From positions 332,812 through 351,925 of the forward strand of contig KN834801.1 of the NCBI GenBank assembly GCA_000827265.1: a stretch of DNA of 19,114 nt, given 5' to 3'. Source of the DNA: Collybiopsis luxurians FD-317 M1 (lineage: Eukaryota > Basidiomycota > Agaricomycetes > Agaricales > Omphalotaceae). The notes under the pieces are model-generated. The model saw only the letters and a program-made list of their open reading frames with translations. It was not told the DNA's origin and made no database searches. Shown here in pieces: positions 16,601-19,114 of the stretch (position 1 is its first letter; each line of letters starts with the position of its first letter). The position numbers were made by a program, and so were the translations under genes.

Positions 16601-17950
16601 CATCTAGTTGCAAAAGGATTCTCTCAAGTCCCTGGCATTGACTATGACAAAACTTTTGCACCCATAGTTCAAATTGAAACTGTCCGACTACTTATTTCCC
16701 TTGCCACAAAATACAACCTCAAAGCACATGTCATTGATGTTATTGGCGCATATCATAATGGCAGACTCAATGAGGAAATTTATACGGTTCAGCCTGAATG
16801 CTATGAAGATGGTACACCTCATGTCTGCAAACTCAAAAAATCACTTTATGGGTTGAAACAGGCTGGATGTGTTTGGAATCAAACCCTGAATGCCAGTTTC
16901 ACAAAACTCGGATTTACACACCTACTTTCTGACCAATGCGTGTATGTGCAGAGATCTGAACAAGGAATTGTCATCATTGCTGTACACATAGATGGCATGT
17001 GTATATTTGCCTCGACTGATGACTTAATGTCTGAAGTTGAATCTCAATTGTCCACTGAATTTTCTATTAACATTTTAGGTGAACTCTGCCAGCTTCTTGG
17101 TATGGAAATTCGATGTACTACTCAATCCATCACTCTCACTCAAACTCAATATCTCACTCATGTTTTGGAACAATTCGGCATGTCTGACTCTACACCTGTT
17201 CACACACCCATGGATACCCATGTTAAACTCAAAGGGCTCTCCAACAGTGAATCTTATCCTGACATCAAATCTAAATATCAGAACATCATTGGATCCCTCT
17301 TATTCGCTGCCATCATGACTTGCCCAGACATATCCTTTGCCGTACAAACCCTTTCCCAATTCAGTTCTAATCCTGGCCCCACACACCTTACAGCTGCCAA
17401 ATGTGTCCTTCACTATCTCAAAGGCACACTCAATCTTGGCATTCAGTATACTGTGTCACACACTAATACTGACACAATTGAATTAGATATTTACAGCGAT
17501 GCCGACTGGGGGAACAGTGTGGATGACCAAAAGTCTATATCTGGGTATGTGTCTATGCATGCAGGGGGAGCCATAACATGGAAGTCCAAGAAACAACCAA
17601 CTGTTGCCCTGTCCAGCATGGAAGCCGAATATCTTGCTTTGGCTGCTACCACTTGAGAAGCTCTTTGGCTTTGTATCCTATTTGAAGAACTTGGCTTACC
17701 ATTCAGACATCCTACCACCATCCATGTTGACAACCAAGGCATGATTGCCTTTGCATGCAACTTTGGTTTTCATGCTTGTTCCAAACATATTGACATCCGG
17801 CATCATTTCATTCATGAGAATATCACCTCTAACAAGGTATCAGTTGACTACTGCACAACTGATCAAAATATCACCGATATCTTGACAAAGGGTCTCAGCC
17901 AGTACAAGCATGAACATTTTGTGAAGTTACTCAGGATGTGTCATGCTTGA
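13682..17950 (+). pseudogene. gag-pol: copia gag-pol polyprotein with eight internal TGA codons
   Basis: A single frame of 1,422 codons from the ATG at 13682 to TGA at 17948. Gag (UBN2-like) is about residues 1-215. A CCHC knuckle is at 229-242 (CHGCGCLGHFVNKC). Protease motif WLIDSATTKH, Asp 311. The integrase zinc region has GH and C-x2-C, but a Gln sits where the first His is usual. Catalytic Asp 555, Asp 597, Glu 633 (D-35-E spacing). A Pro/Ser-rich linker covers about 770-890, then reverse transcriptase (ANKWVFQLK, LYGLKQAG) with VHIDGM at 1102-1106, where copia enzymes have a YVDD-type pair. RNase H has SDADWGNSV, SSMEAEYLAL and KHIDIRHHF. Stops are at codons 113, 209, 243, 276, 560, 608, 748 and 1325, every one TGA, with no TAA, TAG or frameshift. 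Many expected arginines are Cys, His or Gln. Formerly encoded a self-replicating retrotransposon; now dead. Confidence 0.93.
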
Positions 17951-17957
17951 GGGGGAG
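17951..17957 (+). other. Polypurine tract (GGGGGAG)
   Basis: Purine run immediately before the 3' LTR; the polyprotein stop codon (TGA, 17948-17950) abuts it, giving TTGAGGGGGAG followed by TGTTGAG, the usual arrangement for plus-strand priming in copia elements. Confidence 0.85.
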
Positions 17958-18116
17958 TGTTGAGGATTGGTGATGTCATGCATTGAATATGCCACATCGC
18001 CTAAATGGTTTATATGAGTATCCCATAGCTTACAGAATATTCTAGATATATTGTAGATAGGTATATAGGCTCACATCCAAGCTAGCAATAGAATATACTT
18101 CCTTACATTCTCAATA
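17958..18116 (+). repeat. 3' LTR of copia element (159 bp)
   Basis: Starts TGTTGAGGATTGGTG, ends ATTCTCAATA. Same length as the 5' LTR, 152 of 159 identical. Retains only one CpG (in CATCGCC) against four in the 5' LTR. Confidence 0.9.
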
Positions 18117-18121
18117 CAATC
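18117..18121. repeat. Right target-site duplication of copia element (CAATC)
   Basis: Partner of 13420-13424 with one T/C difference. Confidence 0.6.
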
Positions 18122-19033
18122 AAGAGGTTTCAAAGGACTGTAGTGAGCCTGAGCTGTCAGTAAAATCTGGAGAAGACTTATTGTATTCATAAGGGTAGCC
18201 AAACAGTGGTACATGTTTAGGGTACCTTGTGAGGCACCCATACTCTAAGTCCTGAGTGCACTATGAGGAACTTCAATCACAGTTGACAAAGTTCAATTAA
18301 ACCTGTAGAGCACAAGATGGCTTAGGTCAACAAAGGACTCTACTCAGAAGGGGAAACTTTGCACATGTGTTTTTTGCAGTCTAACCATTCAGTGACTCTG
18401 GTCAGGCAAAGGAAATGACAGTCACATGGATGTCACAACAGACCTCAATGAGTCTTGGAAGCTGATGTGACACAGTTCAGTGAACATGAGGCTAAACTCT
18501 ACAACTGGAGGTCTAGACATCCTTGGCAATACTATTATTAGTAGCAAGGGCATGGAACAAAATGAAAAGATGAGCTGGCCAAGAAGAAAGGGAATGATCT
18601 CATTGGCTAGTAAATGAAAGAAAAGACATAACTTGACAAATCCTTGATAAGAATCCAAGATGACTCAAGTTGACAAACAATTCTGAAAGCTGATAGGCTA
18701 TGAGGTGGTTGCTGATGATATGCTGACTCTGGGCTAAGTGCAAAAGTGAATGTGCAACAAACACACATACACACACCAACACCAATACACTTTTAAGTCA
18801 AACACTCGAGTTCAAGGGGGTCTTTCCAAAGTAGAATTCAATATACAATTGCACAAAATACAAATAATAATAGGCTTAACAGATTTTGCTTCTCGAGTTC
18901 TGTAAAACTCGGGCCTGCTATGACTTTGCTCTTTCTTAACTAACTTTCTTTAGCTGAACTGGTACTTCTGAACTAAACTTGAAACAATGACTTTAAGTTT
19001 TTAACTGTTACAAGTTTTCTCTTTCTGTACTAG
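18122..19033. other. Featureless CpG-depleted DNA
   Basis: No gene or transposon end supported. No CpG from the 3' LTR (about 17998) until about 18806, then three within CTCGAG/ACTCGGG motifs. A CA-rich run lies at about 18755-18790. CTCGAGTTC occurs twice (about 18805 and 18893). This should be the continuation of the DNA left of 13424, split by the copia insertion. Confidence 0.4.
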
Positions 19034-19104
19034 TTCTTTCTTTCTCTTTCTTTCTCTTTCTTTCTCTTTCTTTCTCTTTCTTTCTTTTCTTTCTTTCTTT
19101 CTCT
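19034..19104. repeat. Homopyrimidine microsatellite, 10-bp period
   Basis: A 71-nt run of only C and T. Four consecutive perfect copies of TTTCTCTTTC (19041-19080) are followed by TTTC and TTCT variants. The pure pyrimidine/purine strand asymmetry with mirror symmetry is the type that can adopt triplex (H-) DNA; it runs on towards the window end. Confidence 0.85.
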
Positions 19105-19114
19105 ATCTTTTCTC

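Larger units (their letters stand above)
13425..18116 (+). mobile_element. Complete Ty1/copia LTR retrotransposon, inactivated
   Basis: 4,692 bp: 5' LTR, primer-binding site, a single gag-pol frame, polypurine tract and 3' LTR, with a near-perfect 5-bp target duplication. Domain order gag, protease, integrase, reverse transcriptase, RNase H is diagnostic of Ty1/copia (Pseudoviridae-type). No insertions, deletions or frameshifts are evident in the coding frame, so the element is structurally whole. It is inactivated by eight in-frame TGA codons and a changed reverse transcriptase active site. It sits in a CpG-free tract but itself keeps some CpGs, so it is younger than its surroundings. Confidence 0.93.

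Noticed and set aside
13682..17950. TGA reassigned or read through as a sense codon in the copia element
   Set aside because: All stops being TGA is suggestive, but the contexts favour Arg, arginine loss to Cys/His/Gln runs in parallel, and the other fragments in the window use ordinary splicing and stops. CpG deamination explains all of this.
18422..18785. Minus-strand hydrophobic frames right of the copia element
   Set aside because: Low-complexity, short, in CpG-depleted DNA with no homologous pattern or splice sites.
18781..19033. Start of another LTR element at the right edge
   Set aside because: Repeated CTCGAGTTC motifs looked suggestive, but no terminal dinucleotides, duplication or second copy can be seen.
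1..19114. CRISPR array, tRNA, rRNA or bacterial-type operon
   Set aside because: No direct-repeat/spacer pattern, no cloverleaf or rRNA signature recognised, and the coding remnants are intron-bearing eukaryotic genes.

Overview
This window looks like a repeat-rich, gene-poor stretch of a filamentous fungal genome, most likely a basidiomycete of the Agaricomycotina. The reasons are short GT-AG introns (49-150 nt) at high density, a pepsin-type secreted protease, single-domain fasciclin (FAS1) secreted proteins, a central piece of exportin-1 (CRM1) and a Ty1/copia retrotransposon. I find no gene that is convincingly intact. Nearly everything recognisable is a fragment, a degraded duplicate or a transposon.

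Layout. 1-279: GC-rich ends in inverted orientation around an AT-rich core, a possible MITE. 803-1801: FAS1 pseudogene (copy A), followed by a convergent, unrecognised basic gene remnant (1574-2179, minus). 3100-3464: a second piece of the same pair (copy B: last FAS1 exon plus convergent remnant). 3690-4789 (minus): truncated pepsin-like protease that keeps its introns. 5582-6075: a clean solo LTR with a perfect 5-bp target duplication. 6910-7403: 5' part of a third FAS1 copy (C). 7632-8313 (minus): unrecognised, possibly transposon-derived coding remnant, fused in frame to the exportin-1 fragment at 8314-10271 (minus). 10.3-12.1 kb: mostly featureless, with one orphan ORF. 12.1-13.2 kb: a fourth copy of the FAS1/convergent-gene pair (D). 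13425-18116: complete Ty1/copia element with both LTRs, half-tRNA-type primer site, polypurine tract and a single uninterrupted-frame gag-pol. 18.1-19.1 kb: featureless DNA ending in a pyrimidine microsatellite.

The unifying story is mutational rather than metabolic. The repeated sequences have been heavily converted from CpG to TpG/CpA, while single-copy-derived pieces (FAS1 copy A, the exportin fragment) still carry many CpGs. A tract of about 1.84 kb (11605-13445) contains no CpG at all. The copia polyprotein keeps one reading frame over 1,422 codons but has eight internal stops, all TGA, and many arginines expected in copia proteins are Cys, His or Gln. That is what CGN codons become after 5-methylcytosine deamination on either strand. 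The two LTRs differ by seven transitions, five of them at CpG sites. I read the window as a record of repeat-directed cytosine methylation and decay (or a RIP-like process) acting on DNA-level gene duplicates and transposons.
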